Below, piece by piece: positions 10,865 through 25,206 of a DNA stretch of 64,000 nucleotides. Under the pieces are notes generated by a model. The model was not told where the DNA came from and made no database searches. It saw only the letters and a list, made by a program, of their open reading frames with translations. The DNA comes from Diphasiastrum complanatum (Eukaryota; Streptophyta; Lycopodiopsida; Lycopodiales; Lycopodiaceae): positions 1,843,414-1,907,413 of the forward strand of contig CM055097.1 of NCBI GenBank assembly GCA_029204225.1, written 5' to 3'. The stretch's first letter is position 1, and every line of letters begins with the position of its first letter. A program made the position numbers and the translations under genes.

Positions 10865-12883
10865 GTGGTACTGTAACCGATGTAATCTCGCAAACAATTA
10901 GACACTAGTAATTGCCTCTAAATAAGTTACGGACTTCTACGTTGAATCGTCTGCAGTAGTCACCGTTCCTAATTGAACATCATTCTCCTTAAACTATGAT
11001 TTGCTCATGCCATGGTTGCAAAGAAGTTTCGTCAGAAACATCCTTCCATCCCGTACACGAAGCTCCAGCGACCATTGCCATCGTGAGAGTCAAGACAGCA
11101 TTGTCATCGCGAGAGTAAGACAGTTTCTGCTGTAGCGTTTTTGGATGATATAACACCTAATACTGTCAACATAGCCGCATTAGAACTGAAAATATTGCAT
11201 ACCTTCAACTAGTATAATAGTCGCGCAAAGCCTCTGGATCATTCGCTTTGCGGCCTCTTTCGAAACTTGCAAAATTTTATGGACACCTGAGTACTTGAAG
11301 AACTTAGATCCTTCATCAAAATGATCATGGTTAATGGGATGGTCGGGAATGAAGTGCAAACGTTATCACTCGAGTCTCCACGAAGCAAAGTAGCGTGTCA
11401 TCCAACAATTCATCATCAACCCCCTGTGTCTATCCACTTACTTCTAGTCTGCAGGCACCACAACAAGCAAGATTTCCCGTCTATAGATTCTAAATGCAAC
11501 CTTCCGCAGCCTCCTTAGACATTTGTGAAGCCACCACTGTCTGACAGTGGTGATTCAAAATACGCTCCCTCGCTGCGAAGCCACGGGACGGATTACAGAA
11601 TCAAGAAACAATTCAAGAACTCGTGAGATGCGATGCAATTCCGTGAGCTTGCGTAGACGTTCATTAACGAAGCACACACAAATTTAGAAATACCAAGTCA
11701 TTTGAGTGCAAGCTTACACAACCAGCAGCCGTTGCTATTGTCAGTCGTCCAGTGAAAGGAACATCGCTTACTGCAGTCACTTCAAAGTAAACGCAGTGTA
11801 GTCTGTAACCCAGAGAAAACCAAAAACAAAAAAGACGAAGTTCTTAGGCGGGGGGGGATGGGGCCCCCTATCCACTTCCCAGACGAAAAACCAGTTCCTG
11901 AATCCTGATTCCTTCCCGAATTCTGCTGCCCTCTGGCAGCTGCGATCAATGAGCACTGAGCAGGCGATCGCTGGATCAATTGATGATTGATCAATTCAAT
12001 GACGGCCGGATCGGATCGGATCGGAATGACTAGGGCAAGCGGGCAGGGCAGGCTTCGAATGCCCTTGGCCTTGGGCCTCGGCTTCTTTTCATCTCGAAGA
12101 AAGGGAAACAAATCTATTAAATGTCAGTAGGAAGGCCAGTTTTAAACTACGTCTTTCAAATTGAGAAACTGAACCAATAGGTCAAACTCATGCGCTTCAA
12201 TTTGAAGGCCAAAGCTTTTAACGTTCAAAAGTCTTTGCACATTTCATTTGAAAGGCTAGTACACAGTTCTCAACGTTTTTTTAAATTAAAACCCTTCATC
12301 CTGCAAGAAAGGAAGGCCCTTCAAACTTCCGAGCCTGATCGGGGGATGACGAGCACTTTGAGGCGGCCCGGCGGCGTCTGGCCTCTGGACCGGTGGACGC
12401 TGCTCTGGGACCGGTGGTTACTATTGGCGGCCTAGGGCCCTCAAGGCTCCTGGCTGAGGCCTATCAGCTCCAGGCCACTAAGCTCCAAAGGCTGCAAATA
12501 TCCTACATCCTTGGAAGGTTTACTAGCCTCAATGTTTTGAACTTGAAGGGTTTTGTATTTCCATTATCTCAAAATTTTTAATCACTAGAGAGAAAATGAC
12601 GATCATTATTGTACCTCTAGATTGAAAGTCCTTCCCAATATAATTCTAGGACATGATACTTAAAATTTTGTCCTTCAAACACCACATTTCTCAAAATTTT
12701 CCCACCAATAATTCACATTTGAGGGAGGCTTGAAGTCCCGGCTGAAGCTGGAAAATATGTTAATCATACATTTGTATTGAAGTTTGAGGAACTAAAGTTT
12801 AAACTTCAGGTAAAACATGTTAATCAACCATGTAAAGGTATTTTTTCCTTTTAAAGCCAAGTCTCCTATTCATGTCCAACTCA
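10865..12883. other. Upstream region of the GATA gene
   Basis: Probably includes the 5' UTR and promoter of the minus-strand GATA gene. It is GC-richer than most of the window and contains a short GGATC tandem run near 12005-12027 and a G run near 11851. No TATA box or second gene can be assigned with confidence. Confidence 0.35.
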
Positions 12884-12977
12884 TGCTTTCTAGATTCTTC
12901 CCTATCTATAGCAAGGTTGTTCTCTCTCAATGCTTTCTAGATTCTTCCCTATCTATAGCAAGGTTGTTCTCTCTCAA
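12884..12977. repeat. Perfect 47-bp tandem duplication
   Basis: The unit beginning TGCTTTCTAGATTC and ending GTTCTCTCTCAA occurs at 12884-12930 and again at 12931-12977 without visible differences, so it is a recent slip or duplication. Confidence 0.9.
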
Positions 12978-14201
12978 CTTATTAATTTGGTCTTGATATC
13001 TGAACCAATAAGATTCAAATAAACCTTATTTTAGATCTCATTCACCTTGACATTAGAGTCGTTTCAAATTTATAATGACCCTTTGTAAACATACTCTCTT
13101 TTTTTTTATTTCACCCATCATCTGGTCAAATGAGAATGCATGGATTTGTAATCTATGTGACATAGCTCAGATAAATTAAATATTTAAAATATATTCTAAG
13201 AACTTTTGAAATTTTCGTTGGGCAGTATGGAAGCATTCCTTTAATTCACTCTGCCTACATTGAATGTGCTAAATTTGCCCGACGGGAATATCTCATGTTA
13301 AGATATTGAAGTACACTAGTTAATATAATTGGAAACTACTAACCACATTGGTTAAGGTCATAGATTGACAATAAGCATAATAATTAGATGTTGTTATTGT
13401 GACTATGTCATGTGGTTTCAAGTGATATGGAAAAAGTCACAGTTGATGTGACAATGTGAGATTTTGGTGCTCAACATTTATCAATAGCAATCGCAAGAGG
13501 ACCAAGATCTAAAATCGAATCAATATGTTTTCACAATGAAAAACATGAAGCTGATTTGTGGAAACCAACAAGATAAACATTCAATGTAATTAATACACGG
13601 ATGAAATCTATAAATAAATCATCCAAGCACAAATTATCGGTGGCTCCATCCATGAGACGTATTATTTGAGCCTCCCAATTACGCCGTCAATTTTTTGTTG
13701 TAATTGCTATTTGTATTGTGCTTCAGTGTAACATAGCAGCAACATCTTTTCTATCTGTGTATAACGTAGATGAATGTTTGTTCTGATTGAATGCACTTTA
13801 TCGCTGTTCGATCGCGCTTGTTTACTCACTCTAATCAGAACACGGACGTCTACGACACCTCAGTTTCTGATCAGTCGTCTTTGACGCCTGAGGAACTCGT
13901 GATATCACAATGCTCTTCCATTTATTTCAGAACTATACTTCACATTGAATCTGATTTCAGTAGTACCACACAAAAACCATCTCTAATCTCTTCGGCGGAC
14001 TGTACTCTTGTTTTTAGAGTATGAATTATTTTTAAGATCATGTTGGGCAAATAGAACACTTAAAGTTATGATTACATTTAGCATAAACTGTCTATTAGAT
14101 TGTTTTTGCATCTAACAGCTGATTAGAACAAGAGAGTTGTTCCACAATATTTCTGCTCTTTTCTCCGCTCGCGTTCTTCCATCACCCTTGCCCCATCAGA
14201 T
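12978..14201. other. Probable LTR/leader upstream of copia gag
   Basis: No gene. Because a primer-binding-like site follows at 14202, some of this stretch is probably the 5' LTR of the copia element that follows. I could not place the left LTR end. Confidence 0.35.
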
Positions 14202-15291
14202 TGGTATCAGAACATAGCTCAAATAAACCGAGAGATTAAGTTTGTTCCATTTATATTATTGTTATCATGTCTCATCTTGGTAGCGATGATGTTATACAGA
14301 GATCTTTGGGATGTAGTAGAAGGTGCTGACCTGAAACCAGAATATGGTGATCAAGCAAAGGCATGGAAGATCAAAGATCAGATGGCCTTAGCATGTATCA
14401 CACTCAATCTGGCCGACTCCCAAATATCTCACATTACCACGTACAAAACCTCTAAGGAAGCACTGGACTTGTTATCAAGTCTCTATGAGACTCACGATGT
14501 AACCACGAGATTACATCTTAGAAGAAAGTTCTTTACTCTTAGCATGTCTGATTCTACTACCATCACTTCTCACATCAACAACTTCAAATCCCTATTGGAT
14601 CAGTTATCAGTTGTAGGATGTTCTATTCAAGATGATGATGTCGTCATGACCTTGCTTTCTTCTCTTCCAAAGTCCTATGAGCACTTTGTGGTGATGATCT
14701 CCACACAATCGGACCTCACCCTTCGAAAGGTGATTGGTCATCTTCTTCAAGAAGAAATGTGGAGAAAGACTAGCAGCCTGTCCAGGATCACGCAAGAAGC
14801 TCTTCTACAGATATTGCAAGAGAGCTAATCACGACATCAAGGAGTGTCGTATCTGGATCTACAATGAGACAAAGAAACAGCAACAACAACAGCAGCCAGA
14901 CTCCTCCAATGCAGCAGAATTCAAGTAGCAGGATACACATTTGTTAATGGCTTACAGTAGCAGCGAAGACTGTGATAGTTGGTACCTGGACAACAGCGCT
15001 ACCCAACACATGACCTCTCGCAAGGAATGGTTTACGGAGTACACAGCTTACAACAGAGACCAATTTATTTACCTCGAAGATTCTAGTACCATACGCGTGG
15101 AAGGCAAAAGAACAGTGAAAATCACCTTCAACAACGATCTATCTATTTGTGTTCCTAACATCCTTCATATTTCTCAGTTATCAAAGAACCTATTATTAGT
15201 CTCTAAGATAACTGATGAGGGCTACACTGTTACTTTCTCGTATGAGCAGTGTACAATACTCAAGGAATATACTACTCTGACTGCATGCTGA
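14202..15291 (+). mobile_element. Ty1/copia 5' part: PBS, gag, zinc knuckle, protease (truncated)
   Basis: TGGTATCAGAAC at 14202-14213 is a variant of the tRNA-iMet primer site. A gag frame (14259-14828) has LYRDLWDVVEG, the UBN2-like core with LLSSLYETHD and LLSSLPKSYEHFV. A knuckle in another frame near 14800 reads YRYCKRANHDIKEC, lacking the first Cys of C-x2-C-x4-H-x4-C. The protease (14941-15291) has WYLDNSATQHMT, altered from the usual DSGAS/DTGAS, and NLLLVSKITDEGY. Integrase and RT are missing; the sequence breaks off into the next LTR region. Defective. Confidence 0.8.
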
Positions 15292-15599
15292 TGGAAAGTG
15301 CAAAATGAAATTCCAGCTAAAATTATGATGAAAAACTGATCGGAGTCTCTTGAACAATTCGCGAAATTTTCGCGAAACTATTTGATCACGAATAATTTCT
15401 GTTTGAGAAGAATTCATCATGAATAATTTATGTTCGAGAAGAATTCGTGAAAGATCAATCAGGCTCTACAACGAAACGAAAACTAGACGAAGCGAAGCAA
15501 AGCGAAACTTGAACGAGTTCTGAAATTGATTTATGTTGAAAGTGAAGTGATCGCAAAACGAAACGAAACGAAACACGAAGTGAAGCGAAAATAGTCACG

Positions 15600-16317
15600 A
15601 ATAAAATCAGTTCGTCTGAAATTCAGATATGATTGTTGATCACTGCCGACTATATCATTCCTACAATCCTCTAGAATGTAGACAGACACTACTAAGCTAT
15701 GAGCAGACAAAAATTTATTCGAGATTATACAATCATTCAGAATAATATGTGCATAACAGCTACAATATTATCTATTGATCCTCTTGATTTCAGGCACTGT
15801 GTGACAGATCCACACAGTGCATTGGCATGAGAGATATAAAGTTCCCCCACGAATAGTGTACATGTCTCGCTTACTAGCGGACTTTTGGATCTGCTGATCC
15901 TCTTAAAGAACTGTCTTGTTTACAGGCGGACATGTATTCTGTATATTTTCATCTTCTTGTTTTATGCATCAAGCAGAATCTATATAGTTCACGAACTTTT
16001 TCATGTCGCGTCGAGTAACTTCCTTGATCAGACTGATTAAACATCTATAACTAATCATGGATTACAAGAGTGGCAGATTAGCCACGTCCTAAAGCACTTC
16101 TGTTGATGTCACAATATCAGATCAAATATTTGTATCCCATGGTACTTGGTTGATTTTCTTGGTCCTTAGTGGAGCACGAATGATCTTGTGTCGCGAACAA
16201 TTTTGTATTGTGTGTCGCGAAATGTTCGCGAACATTTTTCGCTTCATGTGTCTTTTCTGTCAAAATTAGGGTGGAAAGCTAACAAAGCTTTGGCAATTGA
16301 AACATTTTGTTTCTTCA
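15600..16317 (-). mobile_element. Copia LTR family A, diverged copy 3
   Basis: Resembles, on the minus strand, the LTRs at 23867-24951 and 30792-31856: shared landmarks are the CACTGTGTG-type block, GCGGACATGTATTCTGTAT, GATTAAACATCTATAACTAATCA and TTCGCGAAC runs. The right end TCTTCA (16312-16317) is the family's TGAAGA 5' terminus in reverse, next to a purine tract. The left end is blurred; 15300-15600 holds CGAAACGAAACGAAAC-type repeats. To the right, 16318-16420 is the end of a copia pol (ADIFTKA-type ending), so this is a 3' LTR. Confidence 0.65.
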
Positions 16318-16420
16318 GCTCCCTCTCAAAGCATGATAGCTTGATGACTCCAAGACTTCTCCTTTGTTTCTCGAACAGACCTTTGTCTTAGGCCTTTGTG
16401 AAAATGTCAGCAACCATTCA
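16318..16420 (-). pseudogene. Copia pol 3' end (RNase H tail)
   Basis: In reverse orientation this reads GCTGACATTTTCACAAAGGC, the conserved end of copia RNase H (VADIFTKA), followed by a stretch parallel to 31857-31950, then the LTR. Only the last 30-odd codons remain. Confidence 0.6.
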
Positions 16421-17308
16421 AGTGACTCTGATGATTCTTCGTCAACATCATCAGAGGATGAACCAAAAGTGCAATTTGATGAGAAAAAACAGTTACCAAC
16501 GATGGAAAAGCCTATTCAACAGATGGATCAACCAACTTCATCAACAACTCCTGATTCCCCATTAAATTCATAGGAAATGGCCAATCAACATTTATGCAGT
16601 GCTATGGAATGTACACAAGATCGGCAACATAAATGTAATTCCCAATTTGAATCAACCAAGAAAATTTCAGTTGCAAATACAATGTCAATGCAGGGACACC
16701 AAAAATCAGTTGAAGATAGCAAAGACGATCCGGAGAATTATGAGGACAATATTTTTGTTTTCAATATTGATCTTCAATTGAGCAATATAAATGCCAGTTC
16801 AGGCAATGAAGTTGTCAATGAGGCAAATCACTCAAAGACCTCATCTTCCTTGAGATCACAAGAACTGTTGCATCACGTTCAGCTAGAAGACTTGTCTAAG
16901 ACTTCTTGTCAAATGGAATTAATAGACAAGAATAGAACTGATCTATATGAATGTTTCATATTCAGTATAGAGTACACAATGGAATGTGATGAAACTTGTA
17001 ATATACAAGCTGAAAATTGTGCTAGCTTCGATATGGAGCAAACACTTCAAAGTTTTCACTTTGTGATTCAGCATTTTGAAGATAATATTAATTTTGGACA
17101 TGATTGTACACTTTATGAGAGATTTTTCGAAGCAACTTTGAGTGAAGGAAATATTATTACTCTTTGCCAACACCTCATTCACTCTATCTTACTGGAAATG
17201 AATATTTACTTTGAATATCATTTGTCATCTTTGAAGTTGATCAGCCCAATTTCATTGATCTCTATATTGGGTTTTGATCCTGATGAAATTTTTTCATATG
17301 GGATTTAA
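16364..17308 (+). CDS. Unrecognised acidic ORFs upstream of gypsy pol
   Basis: Two consecutive frames: about 60 residues rich in Ser/Asp (SDSDDSSSTSSEDEPKVQF) ending at 16573, then a 243-codon frame from ATG 16577 to 17308. The larger product is acidic, with scattered Cys and His (for example MECDETCNIQAENC) and many Ile/Phe residues toward the C-terminus. I see no retroelement motif. Its position, just before a gypsy integrase on the same strand, allows an extra retroelement ORF or a captured host fragment. The first frame overlaps a copia tail, so its true start is unclear. Confidence 0.35.
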
Positions 17309-17729
17309 CACTTCAAATTCAAGATTAATGGTTGTCATCGAAGCATTTGGATTGAACAACAAAGTGACTATCAAACAACATGACAAAATCTTCAGGTCAG
17401 CACAGCCGGATGCAATGCCAAAATACGATCCTAAAGGAATTGGATAGATCATCAATTTGTTATGATGTCGAGGCAGCAAACAAAAGAGGATATTGTAGTG
17501 ATACACTTTGTCCAATCCATACAGATGGGTTGCAAACAAGCAATATGGTGGGTGCTTCATCAAACTCTTCTTCGACCATCAGTTTTTCCTTCATCGGAAC
17601 AAGGATTATAGTCTGAAGCCCACAAAATGGATTCAATTCAATAGCTTGGATTTCTAACAAGGCAATAATTTTCAATTGTGCTTTACTATTATAGAATCGG
17701 GATTGTTTCAGTCTCTTCAAGGACCATAT

Positions 17730-18656
17730 GAGTCCTGATCCCTTTTTTGAAAAGTATTGGCAAGAAGTACTTTCGGGAGTCGATTCAGGTTTGCAAGATT
17801 CCTCGAATCAGAGAAAGACTGAAACGGATTTTCTAATTCGAAATAGGATTTTGTTTCTTAAAGGAAAGGTGTGTGTACTGGAGAATGACACTATAAGGGT
17901 CTAAATCTTGCATGAGTGTCATGGTAGGACATCCGGGTATACAAAGAACACTTGACTTAGTTCGAAGGCAATTTAAGTGGCCTAAGATGAAAAGCCAGGT
18001 AGAGGCCTATGTACTTAAATGTACTAAGTGCCAGTTAAATAAAGCAGAGAGGCTAAAAGCTAGTGGCCTATTACATCCTTTAGATATTTCTACCAGAAAC
18101 TGGGAAAGTATATCTATGGATTTTGTGGTCGGGCTTCCATGTACAGGGAAGGGCCACGATTCGGTTTGGGTCATTCAGTGACAGACTTAAGAAGTTTGTT
18201 CAATTTATCCCAACGAAAACTACTATTAAAGCTTCAGAACTAGCTCAACTGTTTGTTGAGAAGCTTTTTTTATTGTACAAGCTGCCTTGCGATATTGTCA
18301 GTGACCGTGACCCAAAATTCATTGGGAATTTTTGGCAACCAGTATTTGAAAAGCTGGAAACAACTCTAAGTATGAGTTCTACAGATCATCCGGAATCAAA
18401 CGGTCAAATGGAAAGGACCGATCAGACGATGGAGGATATGCTTCGAGCATATGTGGGCCGTCGGCAGTCTGATTGGGAACAGTACCTTCCACTGCTAGAA
18501 TTTGCATATAACAGTGCAAAACATTTAGTGACCGGATTCAGCCCTTTCATGCTTATATATGGTTTTCAACCTCGATCAACAATTAGTGTTGGCATGAAAA
18601 ACCTAGGGGTGCAAGCCGCAGCTGATTTCCTTGCAGATATGCAAGAAATATTATAG
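17730..18656 (+). pseudogene. Ty3/gypsy integrase (H2C2 and catalytic core), broken
   Basis: RNase H/integrase linker text (FFEKYWQEVL, ILFLKGKVCVLEND) leads into HPGIQRTLDLVRRQFKWPKM and CTKCQLNK, the H2C2 zinc finger. The core then has MDFVVGLP (first Asp), VSDRDPKF (second Asp) and HPESNGQMERT (Glu). All three catalytic positions are visible, but a frameshift lies near 18175 and stops interrupt the N-terminal part. The end of the core is cut at about 18690 by a repeat insertion; the C-terminal part resumes at 19084. Confidence 0.85.
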
Positions 18657-18689
18657 TTGTCTAAAGATAGCATAAGAAGTGCCCAAGAT

Positions 18690-19563
<874 letters not shown>

Positions 19564-19579
19564 GTTTAGGGGGAAGGAA

Positions 19580-20920
<1,341 letters not shown>

Positions 20921-20921
20921 A

Positions 20922-20939
20922 TGGCGCCGTTGCCGGGGA
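20922..20939 (+). promoter_or_regulatory. Primer-binding site, tRNA-Asp type
   Basis: TGGCGCCGTTGCCGGGGA fits the complement of the plant tRNA-Asp 3' end and follows the LTR end by one base. It would prime minus-strand synthesis of the element to the right. Confidence 0.8.
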
Positions 20940-21720
20940 TAGGTTTTCACTAACTAGTATAGCTGCATTTTAGTTATTTCTTGCTTTTTAGAGTAGTTTT
21001 AGGTGGATTTTGGGGTAGGAAGAGTTAGTTTTCTACATTTTCTTGTGTTTGGACTGTTCCCAGCTAGCGGAGGAGGTGTGAGAGCCTCCTAAACAGCCTC
21101 TAAGGGCTTGATATCCAAACTAAAACCTGAGAAAACCCAAAAAAAAATACACCAGTTTACATTTTGGAGGGAAAAAGAGCCAAATTTTCTATCAGATTTT
21201 GTTTTCTCCAAAACTAGTGAGAGATAACTCTTGCATGACTGGCAGTAGCTCCAGGGTACTGTCCCAGATTGCATAGAAGCCTGCGAGAGTTAGTTCTAAG
21301 CAGATTGCAAAAATCAGAGAAAAAATTCATAAAAATTCAAAAAATCCCTGTAAAAAACCAAAAAAAATTCAAATCTTCATAAGAACTCTCGCAGAGCCCC
21401 TTGAAGTTCCATCTCATTGAGACCAAGACGAGAGTTAGTTCAAAATCTAAGTACCTGTGCGAGACTTCCAAGTGGAAAAAAGATGAAAAACTACCAAAGA
21501 ACCCTTGCAAACACTAAAATTTTCAGTTCGAGGGTCAAGAACCCTCGCAGAGAACTCTGAAGTTCCATCTCAGTGAGACTAGGACATAGAAGAGTCTGTG
21601 AGAGTTAGTTTGATTCTTGTGAGCAGAAAATTGGGTTTAAGTGCAAAAGAATCACTAAAAAGTGAAGATCCAGCAAATCCTTCTAGAGAGAACTCTTGTA
21701 GACCACTCCAATCGATCCAA
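20940..21720 (+). other. Gypsy leader, non-coding
   Basis: Untranslated leader between the PBS and gag. It repeats phrases such as GAACTCTCGCAGAG, AGTTCCATCTCA and GAGAGTTAGTT several times in variant form, so it has loose internal repetition. No protein is supported. Confidence 0.5.
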
Positions 21721-22720
21721 AATGTCAATTTCCATTAGTAATGAGATCCGGTCAAACATCTACGATTCGAGTGCAATGCAGCCCTAACTCCCGATCATGC
21801 GGTGATCATGTGGTTCCTTGCGGGGTTACCACGTAGCATCAGAAGAGAACTGAAACGACGGGAGCAGTACGCTACTCTGCAAAAAGCTACGGAGGATGCC
21901 ATCAAGGAAGAGGATAAGGGATCAAACACCCATACTCCTACTCCCTCGATAGCGTTATCATCATCAAATGCTTCCACTCTATCCACAGAACTGTTGTTGG
22001 AACAGATGAAAAAATTACACAAACAACAGATGGAACAACTTACAACGCAATTTGTTCAGAAGCTAAAAGCCTTACAAGGAGCTGTAACAACAACGTCCAA
22101 TCTACCAAAACAAAACCAGCTACAATATCCCCATCGTGAAAATGTATGGTGTTCAGTATGCACACAAAACCATACAGCGAACGAGTGTCCAGTCCTAAAA
22201 TCTGAGACTGATCCATAGATTTTGTCATTTGTGCAACGCAACATCGCACGATACGGCCTTTTGCTCATTTAACCCCCAGATTGTTCAACAGAAGAGGAGT
22301 CCTTATCAAACTTCTTATCCATATCATCAAAGGGCACCGAGGTATGGCACACCGAATAATCAACGTCGCATGGCCTTACCTGCACCACCAGGGCCAGCCA
22401 ATCAACAAGTGGCCCACGTAAACTTGACAGCAACAGGACCAAAGATGCCAGTACCACCTCAACCTGAGCAGCAACACTGGTATGGGTCAAATGAACCATA
22501 TATGGATCTTGCCATAAATGAATATATTGCGGCCTATGTAGCTCAAACTTAGCGTCAAGACGGAAGAAATCACGGCTGCTACGGATGTGGTGAAGGACGC
22601 AGAATTGCTAGATCTACTTACAAGGGACAACATACATCCTTCTGCTGGGAATGCGGTTATGGAAACTACTTCAAGAATTGTCCATTGACACCTAGGACCA
22701 CACACCATTGAACTTCATTG
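21721..22720 (+). pseudogene. Gypsy gag, frameshifted
   Basis: Frames at 21721-22218 and 22229-22708 together give a gag-like product: RSIRRELKRREQYATLQKA, a Gln-rich coiled segment, NHTANECP, a Pro/Gln-rich linker, and a knuckle CWECGYGNYFKNCP in which Tyr stands where the zinc-binding His is expected. Several stops (for example TAG at 22216 and 22550) and a frame change disable it. It belongs to the element primed at 20922. Confidence 0.65.
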
Positions 22721-23337
22721 CAATACAATGAGCAACAGTTCCAGCGAGGATGCCACCGGAAAAGCAACATTTCCATGCCCCTGTGTTACCACAAAATATG
22801 AAGGAAGTGGCTCACTCACCACCACCTTTAGTCACTGATGACCAACCCTCAATTTCAGCACCATATCCGAATGTCAGGGAAGAAAGCAGACAATACTAGA
22901 AGATACGGCACTGGGTACAGAGAGCACAAGCGGAGGAAAAAGAGCAAGAAAAGGCCAACTCTATGGAACCTCCTACTGATGAAGAATCAGAACCACGAAC
23001 GGGCTCACCAATGTGCACTGATCAGAATGATTGATTGCATCCATGAACCACCTTTTCACACGGTGGAGTCCAAGAAATCGCGCACTGAAAGGCTCACAAG
23101 CCTGCTGGCGAGTCGTGTTAGTTTACCCCTTAGGGAATACTGCGGATTGCGCCACACAAGCTAAAAGCCTTTTAACTGAATGTGCCAAGGCGGATGCGAA
23201 ACCAGTATGCCAGAGCCCATATATTGTACGAGCTATGATGAAACTAGTAGCGTCCTCCACATAGGGGCAGCATGGGAGAGCGAGTAACACAACATCACCC
23301 TACCAATCAAACACAAGAGATTCGAGGACGAGGCAGC

Positions 23338-23640
23338 AGTGGTAGATGGAGAATCAGGTGTCAATTTGATCTCCACCACTTTGTATAAAAAATGAGGTCT
23401 ATAGGGATTGAAGCCAGCAAGATTCGACATTAAACTAGTAGATTAATCATGTGTAAAACTGAAGGGTGTGGTTGCCAATATCCCTGTAAAAATAACAGGC
23501 ATGCAGTTTGTGATCACCTTTGTAGTGATGAATATACCTGCATCTCCATCTGCATACCGTGTTTTACTAGAAAGACCATGGTTGAGGACCGTGCAAGTAG
23601 TACACAGCTGGAGTACGGGAAAACTCACCTTTCAGAATAG
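23338..23640 (+). pseudogene. Gypsy retropepsin fragment
   Basis: The translation contains DGESGVNLIS (a DSG-type catalytic turn, altered), GVVANIPVKITGMQFVITF and YRVLLERPWLRT, the closing signature of plant gypsy proteases (usually LLGRPWL). In-frame stops near 23393, 23400 and 23442 break it. DNA between 22720 and 23338 is likely the gag-pol linker, too decayed to call. Confidence 0.6.
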
Positions 23641-23866
23641 AGAGTAGGCTATAAAGGTCAATCCAACCACATGGGCGGTGAAACCTATTGCACCCAAGGC
23701 TGATGACGGATCATTCACGATAGATCATACAATAGATCGCCCAAAAGCCAAGGGTGGTCACTACGATTCAGAGATGGATGTCGTGATATGGATGGATGCA
23801 TTAGCAACGATTGACTACCAAGCATGTCAATATGAATCGGATCCTGAACCCAACACATCTTCAGCC

Positions 23867-24951
23867 TGAAGAAAAGAAATATTTCTAACTGCAAAGCCTT
23901 GCTAGCTTTCAACCCTCAGCCTGACGAAGATGTTCGCAAACACGAAAGTCAGGAGACACGAAGCACAAAAAATTTCGCGATCACGAAAGTCAAAGAAAAC
24001 GAAGACGAACGGTTTGCGAACTCGAAAGTCAAAGGAAATAAAGACGAATGGTTCACAAACTCAAAAGTCAAAGTAGACGAAGACGAACGGTTCGCGAACA
24101 CGAAAGATTCACGAATGAGAATCTTTTGTGGTCTGGCACAAGAATCTTTTGCGGTCCAATACGAGAGAAGGCAAACGACCAAAACGAAACCAACGATGGA
24201 AACGAAATTTTTTCCTGTCCTCCATGCTCCAAAGAGTACCAGCGAGATCATGCAAGTATCCAGAAGTACAGATATCTAATCTGATGGCATGACATCAGCA
24301 GATACATTCTAGGTCGTGGCTAATCTGTCACTCTTGCATTTTCCTGATTAGTTGTAGATGCTTAATCACTCTAATCTTAGATTTACATAGAGCGACTATA
24401 CTTACTGGATGATACTTGACATATAGATCAACAGAGTACACATATAGTGTAATGTAGTAGTCTGATGCAAGTAAGCAATCAAGACGAAATACAGATTACA
24501 ATGTCCGCCTGCGTGCGAAGACAATTCTATCTAGGATCTGTAGATCCAATTGTCCGCTAGTAAAGTGAGACGATTGCTCGTGAGAAAACCGTGTTTCTCC
24601 CATGCCAACGCACTGCGTGGATTTGCATGCAGTGCTTGAAGAAGTCAGAGAAAGATCAATATAGATGATTTTCTTGTTGTGTCTGATCTCGAATGCAAAT
24701 GCGTCTGCTGTTTATTCGTGTCTAAGATTTCTTGTTCATTTGAATTCCGCACCTTGGTTGAAAATATATTGAATGCTGCATTAATTTTATAAACATAGAT
24801 CAGCAGTGCCTGACTACACTTTGGAGGAATGTAGGGGTGATTCAACTGGCAGTGTCCAATGATCGCATTTGAACTCCATCCGAGGGCAAGAGAGTCGTGG
24901 TTTCTTCGTGAAAGCTTCGCGACTGCAACCCTGATTCATTCACACTCTTCA
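23867..24951 (+). mobile_element. Copia LTR family A, copy 1
   Basis: Bounded by TGAAGA at the left and TCTTCA at the right (perfect 6-bp inverted ends), 1085 bp. The left quarter has a 39-bp minisatellite built on TTCGCGAAC and GAAAGTCAAAG. It matches the minus-strand LTR at 30792-31856 along its length. The upstream neighbour is gypsy protease, not copia pol, so the LTR is inserted there or the element is rearranged. Confidence 0.85.
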
Positions 24952-24952
24952 G

Positions 24953-25200
24953 TGGTATCAGAGCATATCACATGATCTTCAATGGTATCAGAGCATATCA
25001 CACTTTTCTTCAGTGGTATCAGATCCGATCATCATGTCATATTCTGACATAGCCAAGAAGCTAGCAGATCCAGGAGGCCAAGCATTCAAACAAACAACCA
25101 TCAACAAGGGAACAGAATCCAAGAAGCAATGGCTTCAATCAGCAGTATGCAGAGCTAGATTTGCACAATATTTGATTCTTCAGGATCTAACTTTCTAGCC
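24953..25200 (+). mobile_element. Copia PBS in triplicate and gag start (truncated)
   Basis: TGGTATCAGAGC at 24953-24964 is the standard tRNA-iMet primer site. The same CTTCARTGGTATCAGA context recurs about 30 and 64 bp downstream, the third copy being cut after CAGA. An ATG at 25034 opens a gag N-terminus (SYSDIAKKLADPGGQAFK) that is cut off near 25198 by gypsy sequence. Confidence 0.75.
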
Positions 25201-25206
25201 TAGAAA

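Noticed and set aside
11780-12111. Minus-strand ORF of 109 codons with a Pro/Gly-rich sequence
   Set aside because: No motif, and GC-rich composition alone can give such a frame; it lies in the probable upstream region of the GATA gene.
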